From positions 1 to 42,347 of the forward strand of contig JANRKT010000112.1 of assembly GCA_033763355.1 (NCBI GenBank): a stretch of DNA of 42,347 nt, written 5' to 3'. The position numbers were made by a program, and so were the translations under genes. Each line of letters starts with the position of its first letter. Positions within the stretch are counted from its first letter, which is position 1. This document shows positions 18,053-26,900 of this stretch, one piece after another. Source of the DNA: JANRKT01 sp033763355 (GTDB lineage Bacteria > Bacteroidota > Bacteroidia > Chitinophagales > Chitinophagaceae). The notes beneath the pieces are model-generated. The model did no database searches and was not told the DNA's origin. It saw only the letters and a list, made by a program, of their open reading frames with translations.

Positions 18053-18064
18053 TGACTTATGTCA
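18053..18064. promoter_or_regulatory. Possible Crp/Fnr-type site, perfect TGAC-N4-GTCA dyad
   Basis: TGACTTATGTCA is embedded in TGTGACTTATGTCATAGG, 30 bp after the LOG gene stop and 69 bp before the next ATG. It shares 10 of 12 bases with the site at 15244-15255. An AAGTTTTG box at 18088-18095 could be the -7 element, placing the dyad near -43. Confidence 0.4.
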
Positions 18065-18132
18065 TAGGCTTGCCGTTAAACCATTGCAAGTTTTGCATAT
18101 GGTTTATTATTCACTCAATAAACCACATAACT

Positions 18133-18519
18133 ATGGACAACCGTATTTACGACCTGTTTATGAAAGAGAACGATGCCTGGGATGATATGATTACCCGGCA
18201 CAGGGGTGAAATTCCTACTCTTGACAAAATGCTTAACGAAGTAATGCTGATTAAAAAAACTGTTGGTGAAGAAACCCTTGCCAATGTAAAACAACTGCAA
18301 ACCGAAATGCAGGTGCAGGAAAAACACATGGATGAAATTATAACAGCACTGGAACTGCAACAACTGATGCTGGCCAAGGAAAGAAAAATTGACAGCGACC
18401 CCTATGGCATTGATACCGTATCAAGCCAGAACATCCTGCGTGAAAAAATCCGTTCTGCAGAAAAAACTTTCCTGGAACTGAAATGTAATTTTCTCAATTA
18501 CATGGCCACAATCCTGTAA
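18133..18519 (+). CDS. Small helical protein of unknown function
   Basis: I start it at MDNRIYDLFMKEND (18133), because the longer frame to 18052 would run through the probable operator and has an unlikely N-terminus. The 128-residue product is soluble and almost wholly helical. A Gln/Glu/Met-rich stretch (about residues 50-85) has coiled-coil spacing, and a conserved-looking tail reads EKTFLELKCNFLNYMATIL. I recognise no family. Its position behind a candidate Crp/Fnr site and a stress-type cluster suggests it belongs to the same response. Confidence 0.65.
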   Translation: MDNRIYDLFMKENDAWDDMITRHRGEIPTLDKMLNEVMLIKKTVGEETLANVKQLQTEMQVQEKHMDEIITALELQQLMLAKERKIDSDPYGIDTVSSQNILREKIRSAEKTFLELKCNFLNYMATIL

Positions 18520-18545
18520 AATATTTACCCAACCATTCTTTCATT

Positions 18546-18575
18546 AAAAGGTTTCACCAGGTGGAACCTTTTTTT
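18546..18575 (+). terminator. Rho-independent terminator
   Basis: A 12-bp stem (18546-18557 with 18561-18572, AAAAGGTTTCAC / GTGGAACCTTTT, one T-G wobble) has a CAG loop and runs into seven T residues. It ends the plus-strand stress cluster and faces the convergent aminotransferase gene. Confidence 0.85.
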
Positions 18576-18618
18576 GCTGCATTTAAGAAAACCTTTTGTG
18601 CGGTTGATCTGCGGTGTT

Positions 18619-19773
18619 TTATCCCGCAACCCCCTGCAGCGCTTCCATCAGCATTGCAATATCATTATCTGTATTGTACAAATGAGGTGATACCCTTATT
18701 GAGTCCCCGCGGACGGAAACAAAAATTTTTCTTTTCTGCAATTGTTCCAGCAGGCGGGCTGCATTTAAACCGGCCGGTAACTGAAATCCAAATAAATGGT
18801 CTGCCCTGAAATTTTCTTCCTCCGTTTTAAAATCATTCTCCTGCAAGAAATCGATCAGGGGCCGGGAAACCTGTTTACAATAATCCTGTATAAACTCAAC
18901 CTTCCAGTTAATGATCTGTTCCAGCGATTTGATGAGCATAGGCGTGAGGATAAAATTGCTGTATTCACCAACATTATACCGTGCAGCTCCTGTAGCCTGA
19001 TAATCGTCGGTATAAGCTGTTAAGCCCGGAAAATTACGTGCATTGGCACGGTTTAGCCAGGATTCTTCCAATGGTATTCCACCATTAAAAAATTCACTGT
19101 AGTATGCGAGGCCTATGGAATACGGGCCCAACAGCCATTTATATGCAGCACATGCCAGCACATCAATATTGTATTCCTTTACATCAATAGGCAAAGCGCC
19201 AACAGACTGTGTACCATCAACAATAAAAACGGCATTTACTTCTCTGCAGCGTTTACCGATTGCTTTTAAATCAAACTTTGTCCCGTCCATCCAGTGTATG
19301 GATGACATGATGACGGCGGCTGTTTCATTGCTGATGGCTTCAAGTATCCGTGTATTCCATGATTGCGCCCTTCCATTTTGGTTTTTACCCCCTTCAATAA
19401 CTTTTAATTCTTTCCTGTTTTCACCACACCACCTCCGGATGGTATAGTAATCGCTGGGAAATTCATCAGACACTGTAATGGCATGTGACCCTTTATTAAC
19501 AGGAAGGTTGTTAACTGCAGACTGAAAAGCATAAGACGTGGAAGGGATTACTGCAACCTGTCCGGGATTACAATTGATGAGCCTGCTGAACAATAACCGT
19601 AGTGTTTCAGGCTCATTAAAAAAATCATCAGCAAAAATCCCTGATGGGTTCCGCTTTCTCTGCATCCCCTGTATCCCAGCTTCTTCCGCTGATTTCAGCA
19701 ATGGCGACATGTAGCCGCAGTTGAGATAGTGAATATCTTCGGGCAACTGAAATAAATCTTTCTGGCTGGACAT
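18619..19773 (-). CDS. Class V-fold PLP-dependent aminotransferase/cysteine-desulfurase-like enzyme
   Basis: I chose MSSQKDLFQLP (19773) as the start, 19 bp after the cyclase stop; the frame extends back to 19827 inside that gene. The product of about 384 residues has the class V features: IPSTSYAFQSAVN (PLP phosphate region), IVDGTQSVGALPID with its PLP-ring Asp, and ACAAYKWLLGPYSIG with the Schiff-base Lys. It resembles kynureninase/NifS-like members of the 'aminotransferase class V' group without enough to name a substrate. It is the last gene of a minus-strand run. Confidence 0.87.
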   Translation of the reverse strand: MSSQKDLFQLPEDIHYLNCGYMSPLLKSAEEAGIQGMQRKRNPSGIFADDFFNEPETLRLLFSRLINCNPGQVAVIPSTSYAFQSAVNNLPVNKGSHAITVSDEFPSDYYTIRRWCGENRKELKVIEGGKNQNGRAQSWNTRILEAISNETAAVIMSSIHWMDGTKFDLKAIGKRCREVNAVFIVDGTQSVGALPIDVKEYNIDVLACAAYKWLLGPYSIGLAYYSEFFNGGIPLEESWLNRANARNFPGLTAYTDDYQATGAARYNVGEYSNFILTPMLIKSLEQIINWKVEFIQDYCKQVSRPLIDFLQENDFKTEEENFRADHLFGFQLPAGLNAARLLEQLQKRKIFVSVRGDSIRVSPHLYNTDNDIAMLMEALQGVAG

Positions 19774-19792
19774 AATAACACGTTTAACAAAA

Positions 19793-21100
19793 TCAGGCCA
19801 GTTTATAAACCTTAACCGGCTCATCAAATCCTTTCAGGCAAATATCATTATATAATTCCGCAACAATACCTTTTCCGGCCACAGCATGGTAAACATCACC
19901 AGATATGAGCACCTGCGAATGAAATTCTTTATTAAGCTGTTCTATCCTTGATGCCATGATGACTACACTGCCTGTAATAGAATATTGCTGTCTTTCATTA
20001 TTCCCGATGTTACCTGTTACCGCTTCGCCTGAATGTATGCCCATGCCAATCCTCGTGGGGGGAAGCTTTCCTTCGCATACAGCCGTTTCAATATCCTTCA
20101 GCAATTCTGTTGCAACCTGCACCGCAGGCCGTGAAGGATTATCCAATGGAAGCGGTGCGCCGAAAGTTACCATGCACCCATCCCCCAGTATCTGGTTCAC
20201 AATGCCGCCATGTTTGCTTACGGTATTTATAACAATGGTAAAAAAAACATTCTGGTAACGTACTATTTCCTCGGGGGTTTGGTGTGCAGTAAATTTTGTG
20301 AAATCCCTTATATCAATAAAAAGCACAGCTACATTCATCCTCCTGCTTTCAAAATTACCGTTGTTTTCCAGCATAGCTTCTGCAACTTTAGCCGGTATAT
20401 GCTGCCCGAAGAGGTTTTCGGCCTTCTGGCGTTTTTGCGCTTCACGGATGGTATTGTCAATTCCTGAGCGGATCTGTCTTGCAACAAGCCCGGCAGCAAT
20501 ACCTGAAAAGAGGAGTATAAAAGCCCGTCCGGCATCACTTGAACTAAACTGGTTATAAAGAAAAATACTGAACCCTGCATATGATAAAGACGACAACAGC
20601 CCGCAAAAAAGGGAAAGCCTGAAGTTTAACCGCAGTGTGGAAAGGATGATAAATATGAAATAGATAAACACCACTGGCGACTGAAGCACATTAAAAAGCG
20701 GGTATTGCCTTGCAATTAAAAAAATAATAATTGAAGGCAGGCAGATTTCAAACGCCGTATTCAGGTATTGCAGAACGGTTGGAATACCCTGCCTGTTGGT
20801 TTTAATGCGGTTATTGATATAAAAAAAAGAAAACAATTCAAAAAGGATGATGACAACGGGAAACAACCATATCTCCGGAAAAGATTCCACAAGCCTGTCT
20901 TCTTCATTGGGTTTTAAAAAAGACGCATTGATGATCCTGAAGAGCGCTGCAAATGAAAATATGCTCATCAGGATGATTGTCCGCTTCCGTTCACTGCGGA
21001 GAAGTTCCCCGTCAAGCCCTTGCTGAAAAGTAAGTTTCATGATTTGTGTTTTGGTCTTCATCTTTTTTTTAAAAGGGCCGGGCTTTTCAGCCTTAACCAT
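19793..21100 (-). CDS. Membrane-bound class III nucleotide cyclase homologue with altered active site
   Basis: 435 residues: five to six transmembrane helices (about 40-210), a linker (AQKRQKAENLFGQHIPAKV), then a class III cyclase domain (about 252-430). Both metal Asps are present (D263 in FIDIRDF, D307 in GDG), as is the transition-state Arg (R385). By my alignment, the substrate-selecting Lys is Q303 (NQILGD), the second base-recognising residue is Q372 (RQQYS) and the usual transition-state Asn is I381 (GSVVIMASR). Activity or nucleotide specificity is therefore uncertain. Starts at codons 14 or 21 are also possible. It is probably in one operon with the two small genes upstream. Confidence 0.87.
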   Translation of the reverse strand: MVKAEKPGPFKKKMKTKTQIMKLTFQQGLDGELLRSERKRTIILMSIFSFAALFRIINASFLKPNEEDRLVESFPEIWLFPVVIILFELFSFFYINNRIKTNRQGIPTVLQYLNTAFEICLPSIIIFLIARQYPLFNVLQSPVVFIYFIFIILSTLRLNFRLSLFCGLLSSLSYAGFSIFLYNQFSSSDAGRAFILLFSGIAAGLVARQIRSGIDNTIREAQKRQKAENLFGQHIPAKVAEAMLENNGNFESRRMNVAVLFIDIRDFTKFTAHQTPEEIVRYQNVFFTIVINTVSKHGGIVNQILGDGCMVTFGAPLPLDNPSRPAVQVATELLKDIETAVCEGKLPPTRIGMGIHSGEAVTGNIGNNERQQYSITGSVVIMASRIEQLNKEFHSQVLISGDVYHAVAGKGIVAELYNDICLKGFDEPVKVYKLA

Positions 21101-21181
21101 TGTGTTGCTTCAGCTCAGCACAAAACTTAGTGTGCCTGCATAAAGAAACCTCAGCTGCCCGGCCAGCTTTTTCTGCCTCGC

Positions 21182-21472
21182 TTATGCAGCTTTTCTTTCC
21201 TGCATTGAATAATTACCGGCCGGTGCCTGTGCAACTGATCTGCCCCACTGCTGCATTGTTCTCCGGTGCTCGGCGATTGTTTCTTCCAGTTGCGCATGTA
21301 TGTCTTTCTTTACACCTGACGGCTTTGAAATAAACAACCCCTCCCACTGCTGCAATATTTTCTTCCGCTCGGCTATTGTTTCTTCAATACGGGCATGGAT
21401 ATCTTTTTTATTGCTCCCTGGCCTTGAGAGGCATGCCAATAAAACCTGCTTTCTTATATACTTCCCTTTCAT
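21182..21472 (-). CDS. Small protein with two 33-residue tandem repeats
   Basis: The 96-residue product contains a duplicated unit KKDIHA-x2-EETIAE-x5-QQW at residues 22-43 and 55-76, each preceded by an S-(R/K)-P-turn. The repeats are amphipathic, basic/acidic helices ending in Trp. No signal peptide and no known family. It lies 47 bp downstream of the small membrane-protein gene and 81 bp upstream of the cyclase gene on the same strand. Membership of the operon controlled by the promoter at 21841-21918 is likely. Confidence 0.6.
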   Translation of the reverse strand: MKGKYIRKQVLLACLSRPGSNKKDIHARIEETIAERKKILQQWEGLFISKPSGVKKDIHAQLEETIAEHRRTMQQWGRSVAQAPAGNYSMQERKAA

Positions 21473-21519
21473 ACATCGTTACTTTTAAATTTTAAATTGA
21501 TTTTTGTTGCATATTTTTT

Positions 21520-21807
21520 TCAAGCCCTTGATGAAAATTGATTTTCATGATTTGCATCCGCCTTTGAATGTTGATTGATAAAAAGATGATCGAATAACTC
21601 GTCATTCTCTACTGCCCTTAATGCGTTTACCCTTTTTTTTGGTTTTTCCCGCAGGCAAAGCAGGATGCAAAGCCCGATAACCGGGAAGCCAGCAGAGAAC
21701 CAGAACCAGGAACGGGGATTTTTCCCGGTACGCCCGGCAACCCACCCTGAGCTTAATACAGACGCCAGGGACAAAACAATAAAAGCTGCCACATAAAAAT
21801 TTTCCAT
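21520..21807 (-). CDS. Small membrane protein, first gene behind a conserved promoter module
   Basis: 95 residues with two hydrophobic helices (about 5-25, FYVAAFIVLSLASVLSSGW, and 33-50, WFWFSAGFPVIGLCILLCL), joined by a basic turn and followed by a polar tail (about 52-95). No family is recognised. The start codon is 34 bp from the -7-like box of the operator-containing promoter at 21841-21918. That spacing matches the DUF4136 gene's promoter. Confidence 0.65.
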   Translation of the reverse strand: MENFYVAAFIVLSLASVLSSGWVAGRTGKNPRSWFWFSAGFPVIGLCILLCLREKPKKRVNALRAVENDELFDHLFINQHSKADANHENQFSSRA

Positions 21808-21840
21808 ATCACCGTTTTATTTTAAGAACTGATTACCACA

Positions 21841-21918
21841 CAAAATTGCAGTTCCTGAGTACCAATACTGCCCCGATTGGCTAATCCGAACCTCTTTGAA
21901 CACCGTTTACCAGTTCGG
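21841..21918 (-). promoter_or_regulatory. Conserved promoter/operator module, copy A
   Basis: On the plus strand: -7-like box complement CAAAATTG (21841-21848), then AATCCGAAC (21883-21891), 21 bp, and GTTCGG (21913-21918). Read on the minus strand, GTTCGGATT is followed 34 bp later by CAATTTTG. The same layout recurs at 30809-30902 and 34390-34482. The upstream part overlaps the end of the hydrolase gene. It lacks the third CCGAAC half-site found in the other copies. Confidence 0.65.
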
Positions 21919-21920
21919 AT

Positions 21921-22877
21921 TTATAAGCCGGTGTTCATGGACCTTTCTTTTACCTGCTTTAAAGGGTTTTCTGTTGTTTCTGCAATAAGTGATAAAACTT
22001 CTATAGCTTTTTTTGACGTTTCAATACCATGGCCCGTGCCGGGTATTATATGAACACCTCGTAAATTCCGGATGTGTTTCCGGGCTATGCTTAGCGATTT
22101 TTCACATGGGAAAAGAATATCCTTATCACCGAGGATTAAATAAACATCTGTTTCCGTTTTTTCAAGCTCCTGTTTACTCATTGCATAAGGTTTCTGTGTT
22201 CTGTCCCTGTAATTTCTTATGGCAAACAGTTCATAATCCGCTATTAGTTTTTTCGCTGCATGTGAAACAATATGTATATCCTGATAGAAAACAGCTTTAT
22301 CAAGAAATCTTTCTACATTTTTTTGATTTGGTAAAAGGAGCGGCAGGAGATTATAATAAAGATTTTTCCATGAAAGAGAAAAGGATTGCAGGCAACCCGG
22401 GTTCAGCAATATGGCTTTTTCAACCCTGCCCGGGTTAATGATACACAGTTTCAGGCAAACAAGACCGCCGAATGATGCGCCGGCAATGATTGCCTTTTCA
22501 AGGGATAATTTCTCCAATACCTCATTAGCCCAGATGCCGTAACCGTTTCCTTTAATATCGGGAGTGTTGCCATCACTGAGGTTGGGCTGGCCGTTTGTTT
22601 CCACTAAATAAATACGATAATCGTTTTTAAGCGGCGCCAGCGCATTGTCCATATCCCAGAATAAACTGCTGGTGCGGAAACCCGGAAAAATTACAATTGT
22701 TTTTAAATCGGTCCGGCCTGTATTAATTCCCCAAACTACTGTGTTACCTAACGCTGTCTCTACATCAAGCCGGTCATAAACAGTACCGCTCAGTGCTGAT
22801 ATTTTATTTACCCACTCTTCAAAAAACCGGGCTGCGCCTTGCTGATCTTTAAATGAGGAAACTGATTTTATTTTCAT
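21921..22877 (-). CDS. Alpha/beta-hydrolase fold protein
   Basis: 318 residues without a signal peptide. The fold's landmarks are TIVIFPGFRTSSLFWDMD (oxyanion region), IIAGASFGGLVCLKL (nucleophile elbow G-x-S-x-G with Ser), LILGDKDILFP (acid Asp) and IIPGTGHGIE (catalytic His). All three triad residues are therefore visible. The substrate is unknown; esterase or C-C hydrolase activity are both possible. A terminator-like hairpin at 22919-22952 separates it from the methyltransferase gene upstream, so it may have its own promoter. Confidence 0.88.
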   Translation of the reverse strand: MKIKSVSSFKDQQGAARFFEEWVNKISALSGTVYDRLDVETALGNTVVWGINTGRTDLKTIVIFPGFRTSSLFWDMDNALAPLKNDYRIYLVETNGQPNLSDGNTPDIKGNGYGIWANEVLEKLSLEKAIIAGASFGGLVCLKLCIINPGRVEKAILLNPGCLQSFSLSWKNLYYNLLPLLLPNQKNVERFLDKAVFYQDIHIVSHAAKKLIADYELFAIRNYRDRTQKPYAMSKQELEKTETDVYLILGDKDILFPCEKSLSIARKHIRNLRGVHIIPGTGHGIETSKKAIEVLSLIAETTENPLKQVKERSMNTGL

Positions 22878-22918
22878 TACAATACTTCTTTTTCTGATAT
22901 AATGATTTTTTTCTTTTT

Positions 22919-22952
22919 TAAAAAACAGCAGGCGGCAAATGCCACCCGCTGT
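22919..22952 (-). terminator. Rho-independent terminator
   Basis: On the minus strand, ACAGCGGGTGGC pairs with GCCGCCTGCTGT (two mismatches, 4-nt loop) and is followed by TTTTTT. It lies 43 bp past the methyltransferase stop and ends the transcript containing it. Confidence 0.7.
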
Positions 22953-22994
22953 ACATTAACCATAAACCAACCTGCTAAAACCAAAGAACTAATT

Positions 22995-23564
22995 CTAAAC
23001 CCCGTTTTGCGGAACAAGTGATGCCCACATCAGATATACAATGCCCGCATATTTTAATTCAAGCTTTTTTATCCTGAACTTTGACTCTGAAATGAGCGAC
23101 AGCATGTCCCTGTTGATGTGCCTTCCCGTTCGCCTATAATGATAGGGTTGCCATTTCTGCTGAAGCCAGTTAACCAGCCCGTATTTGCTTAAGCCGTATT
23201 CCATCATAAGAATCATTCCATCAGGCCTGCACCAGCTATTGAATCGTTTTAAAACCGGTACCGGGTTTTCATAGGCGGACAGTGAGAAAGTGGAAATGAT
23301 GGTATCAAATCCATGAACAGGCAATTGCAGGTCTTCAACATGCGAAACAATAAATTCCGCTTTTACCCCTTTTGCTTTCGCTTCCTGCTTTGCCTTTTCA
23401 ATCATCCTTCCGCTCATATCGGTGGCTGTAACATGCACACCGGGCGGATAATACTTAAAATTGTTTCCTGTTTCAGCCCCAACTTCAAGCACCTTACCCC
23501 TTGCATGTGAAAGCAACTCTTTCCGCCACTCATGTTCAAGTTTTTCCCAGCTAATCTTCATCAC
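22995..23564 (-). CDS. Class I SAM-dependent methyltransferase
   Basis: 189 residues with SAM-binding motif I (KVLEVGAETGNNFKYYP), motif II acidic residue region (VTATDMSGRMIEKAKQ) and a post-motif (FDTIISTFSLSAYENPVPVL). It resembles the UbiE/METTL7-like small methyltransferases, but the acceptor is not deducible. It starts 24 bp after the stop of the 85-residue protein gene and ends at a terminator. Confidence 0.88.
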   Translation of the reverse strand: MMKISWEKLEHEWRKELLSHARGKVLEVGAETGNNFKYYPPGVHVTATDMSGRMIEKAKQEAKAKGVKAEFIVSHVEDLQLPVHGFDTIISTFSLSAYENPVPVLKRFNSWCRPDGMILMMEYGLSKYGLVNWLQQKWQPYHYRRTGRHINRDMLSLISESKFRIKKLELKYAGIVYLMWASLVPQNGV

Positions 23565-23588
23565 ACATTGTTTATTTAAAAAACTGGT

Positions 23589-23846
23589 TTAAGATGCGAT
23601 GGCTTCAAACCCTGCATGTATTTCCGGCCTGGTAAGTGGCAACAGATCATGTTTCCCCTTTACGGCTTTCCGGTGCTGTATTTTTATAGCGCTGTAATAG
23701 GCATTTACAATTTTCTTTGATGCGCTCTCTGCCATGCATCGTATCATCACTTCATGTTTTTCATTGAGGCCAACAAGGCTGTTCATTGTTTTGTCTGCTA
23801 TTTCTGTCCGTAATGCTTTCCTGATTTTCTTTTTTAAGTTTGACAT
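23589..23846 (-). CDS. Small basic protein of unknown function
   Basis: 85 residues, helical and Lys/Arg-rich, beginning MSNLKKKIRKALRTEIADKT. It contains a short segment with Met, Cys and His (EVMIRCMAESASKK). No signal peptide and no family I recognise. It lies 24 bp upstream of the methyltransferase gene on the same strand, so the two are probably co-transcribed. It is 140 bp downstream of the RND permease. Confidence 0.55.
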   Translation of the reverse strand: MSNLKKKIRKALRTEIADKTMNSLVGLNEKHEVMIRCMAESASKKIVNAYYSAIKIQHRKAVKGKHDLLPLTRPEIHAGFEAIAS

Positions 23847-23911
23847 TTTATACTGTTTTAAAGTGTTTTATGCAACTGTTATCTTAAACATTCTTCTTTA
23901 TAAGACATAAC

Positions 23912-23976
23912 TCCCCCATCTGCCTTTATCCATCTCCCGATGATTAAACAGAATATAAATGCCGCCAGATGGGGGA
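23912..23976. repeat. Inverted repeat with 11-bp perfect arms behind the RND permease gene
   Basis: TCCCCCATCTG (23912-23922) is exactly inverted at 23966-23976, with a 43-bp loop. It begins 10 bp past the permease stop on the minus strand. No T tract follows, so a processing or stabilising hairpin is as likely as a terminator. Confidence 0.55.
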
Positions 23977-23986
23977 AGTGTTGCTT

Positions 23987-26900
23987 TTAAGTTGCAGCAG
24001 CAATTGCTGTTGCGGCCGGCGCTTCAGCTGGTTTTTCTTTTGTAAAGCGGTCCTTGATTTTATCAATAATGATGTACATCACCGGCACCACCACCAGCGT
24101 CAATAGCATGGAACTTGTCAATCCGCCAATCAATGCCCAGGCCATTCCGTTTTTCCATTCGGCGCCGGCGCCGCTGGCTAATGCAAGCGGAAGCATACCT
24201 ATTACCATGGCAATCGTAGTCATCAATATCGGACGAAGCCTTGTACGGCCTGATTCCATTAACGCATCCATGGTTTTCATCCCCTGTTCTTTCAGCTGAT
24301 TGGTGTAGTCAACAAGTAATATTGCGTTTTTGGCTACCAGGCCTACAAGCATGATAATACCAAGGATAGTGAATATGTTCAGCGATTGCATGGCCAATGC
24401 CAGTGCAAGCAACGCCCCAACCAATGCTACAGGAATGGAGAACAACACCACGAATGGATAGATATATGAATTGTACAACGCCACCATGATAAGATAAACC
24501 AGTATGATAGAAGCTAACAGTGCCAGCGCAAGGCTGCCGAAAGCATCTGCCTGCTGTTTCATATTTCCCTCGTATGTAATCGTCATTCCTTCAGGCATCG
24601 GGTCTTTTTCAACCAATGCCTGTATTTCTGCACCCACAGTTCCCTGCGGACGGCCCACCACTTCACATGATACTGTTACCGAGCTGATGCGGTCTTTTCT
24701 CTCCAGTTTGGCAGGACCGATTGTTCTTTCCACATCTGCAAACTGTCCAAGCCTTACTGTTTCACCGGCAGCATTTACAAAAGACAGTTGCTTCAATTCA
24801 TCTGCTGACTGTCTTTCGGCATCATCCAGTTTTATCATGATATCATATTCATACTTGCCCTCAGTAAGTTTGGTATCACCGTTGCCGCTGAATGCGAGGT
24901 TGATGATGCTGCCCACCTGGTCCATTCTTAGTCCCAGCGCCATCATTTTTTCTTTGTCAACCTTTACACTTATTTCCGGTTTGTTGTTTTCAATGGAAAT
25001 TTTTTGAGCTGATGTACCGGCTACCCTTTTCATTTTTGCAAGAACTGTATCGGCATAACCTAACAGCTCATCCGTATTATTTCCATACAGCACCAATTGT
25101 ATCGGCGCTTCACTGGTATTACCCATCATATCCACCTGGCTGGTGGTAACTTTAACTCCTTCCATTTTCTTCTCCAGTTCTTTTTTCAGAATGGCAGAAA
25201 ACTGTTCGGAGTTCATGGTACGTTTGCTTTTATCCACCAGCGTAACACCCAACTCCGATTTGTATCTTTCTCCCTGCTGGGCCATCTTATTTTCGCTTTT
25301 ACCCATTGTAGAAAACACATTCACCACTTCGGCCTTTGACAGAATGTATTGTTCCGCTTCCTGTGTTTTTAAATTGGTTTGCTGAATGGTGGCATCTTTA
25401 GGCAGTTCAAGGTTTATAACCAATTCGCCGCGGTCGCCCATGCTTACAAATTCTTTACCGATAAATCCTCCGCCTACCAGTGCAAATGAACCGAACAGCA
25501 ATACGATTGTAGGAATAAGGACCCAACGCTTATGAGCCAGGCTCCATTTAAGAATGGAAGTGTACCTTTCTGAAAGCCGCTCAATTCCTTTTTCTACCCA
25601 GAGTATGATGCGGCCGCCCAATTTCTTTTTGCTGGGATGAGTAAGCTTACCGAAACGGGATACCAGCAACGGTGTTAATGTAAAACATACAAACAAGCTC
25701 ATCAGTGTTGATACCACCACCACTGCTGAAAATTGCTTTAATATATTACCGATTAGCCCATCTACCATTGCCAGCGGCAGGAACACCACCACATCCACCA
25801 ATGTAATAGACATCGCAGTAAAACCAATTTCGTTTCTCCCTTCCAACGCAGCCCTTCTGTTATCCTTTCCCATTTCCATGTGGCGCTGAATATTTTCCAG
25901 CACCACGATGCTGTCATCCACCAGAATACCAATCACCAATGAAAGGGCCAGCAGTGTCATCAGGTTAAAGGTGAACCCGAATGCATAAATGGCTATGTAG
26001 GTTGTAACCAATGATGCAGGAATAGCCACCATTACTATGATAGCATTCCTCATGCTGTGCAGAAAAACCAGCATAACAAGGGCCACCAGAAAAATGGCAA
26101 GAAGAAGGTCATGGTTAACGGCTTCTGCCGCTTTCAATGTAAAATCGGATGTATCCTGCGCTATAGCAAGTTTTAATTCCTTGGCTGCGTATTCTTTTTC
26201 CAGCTTTGCAATTTCATCCCGCACCTGCTCACTCACTTTTACCGCATTGGCATCTGATTGTTTGTACATCAGCAGACCTACTGAGCCGGATGAGTTAAAC
26301 CGGCTGATGGTTTCTGTTTCTTTTGTACCATCAATTACGGTTGCCACATCTTTCAGGAAAATGGAACGGCCTTCACGGCTGGTCACAACTACCTCTTCAA
26401 TATCTTTTACGTTCTGAAATTTTGCCGCCAGGCGAATAGTTGTTTCATTGTTTTCATTTTTAACAGAGCCTGCAGGAAAGTCAAGATTAGAAGTTTCAAC
26501 TGCTTTCAGCACATGCTGTGCATCCAGGCCATACGCTTCCAGTTTGTTCCGGTCAATATTTACCCTGATTTGTCTTTCTTCCCCACCTATCAATCCTACA
26601 TTGGCCACTCCATCCAGTTTTGACAGCAACGGAACAATGCGCTGCTCCACGATGTCAAACAATTCCCGGCTTTCTGATTTGGCTGTTACTGCCAGTTTCA
26701 TTACCGGTGCATCATCTGTTGAGAATTTGGAAATTTCCGGTGCATCTGTATCTTCGGGCAAATCAGAAGCAATCCCGTCCAGCTTACGCTGTGCGTCCTG
26801 CATAGCCTGGTTGATGTCAGCGCTTGCCTTAAACTCCACCACAACTCTTGAAATACCTTCCTGCGACTGTGATTTGATATTGTCTAATTTTTCAAGCGAT

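Noticed and set aside
25200..25220. GTTCGG inside the RND permease gene, and CCGAAC words in TolC and DUF2147 genes
   Set aside because: They are isolated half-sites within coding sequence without the paired half-site or -7-like box.
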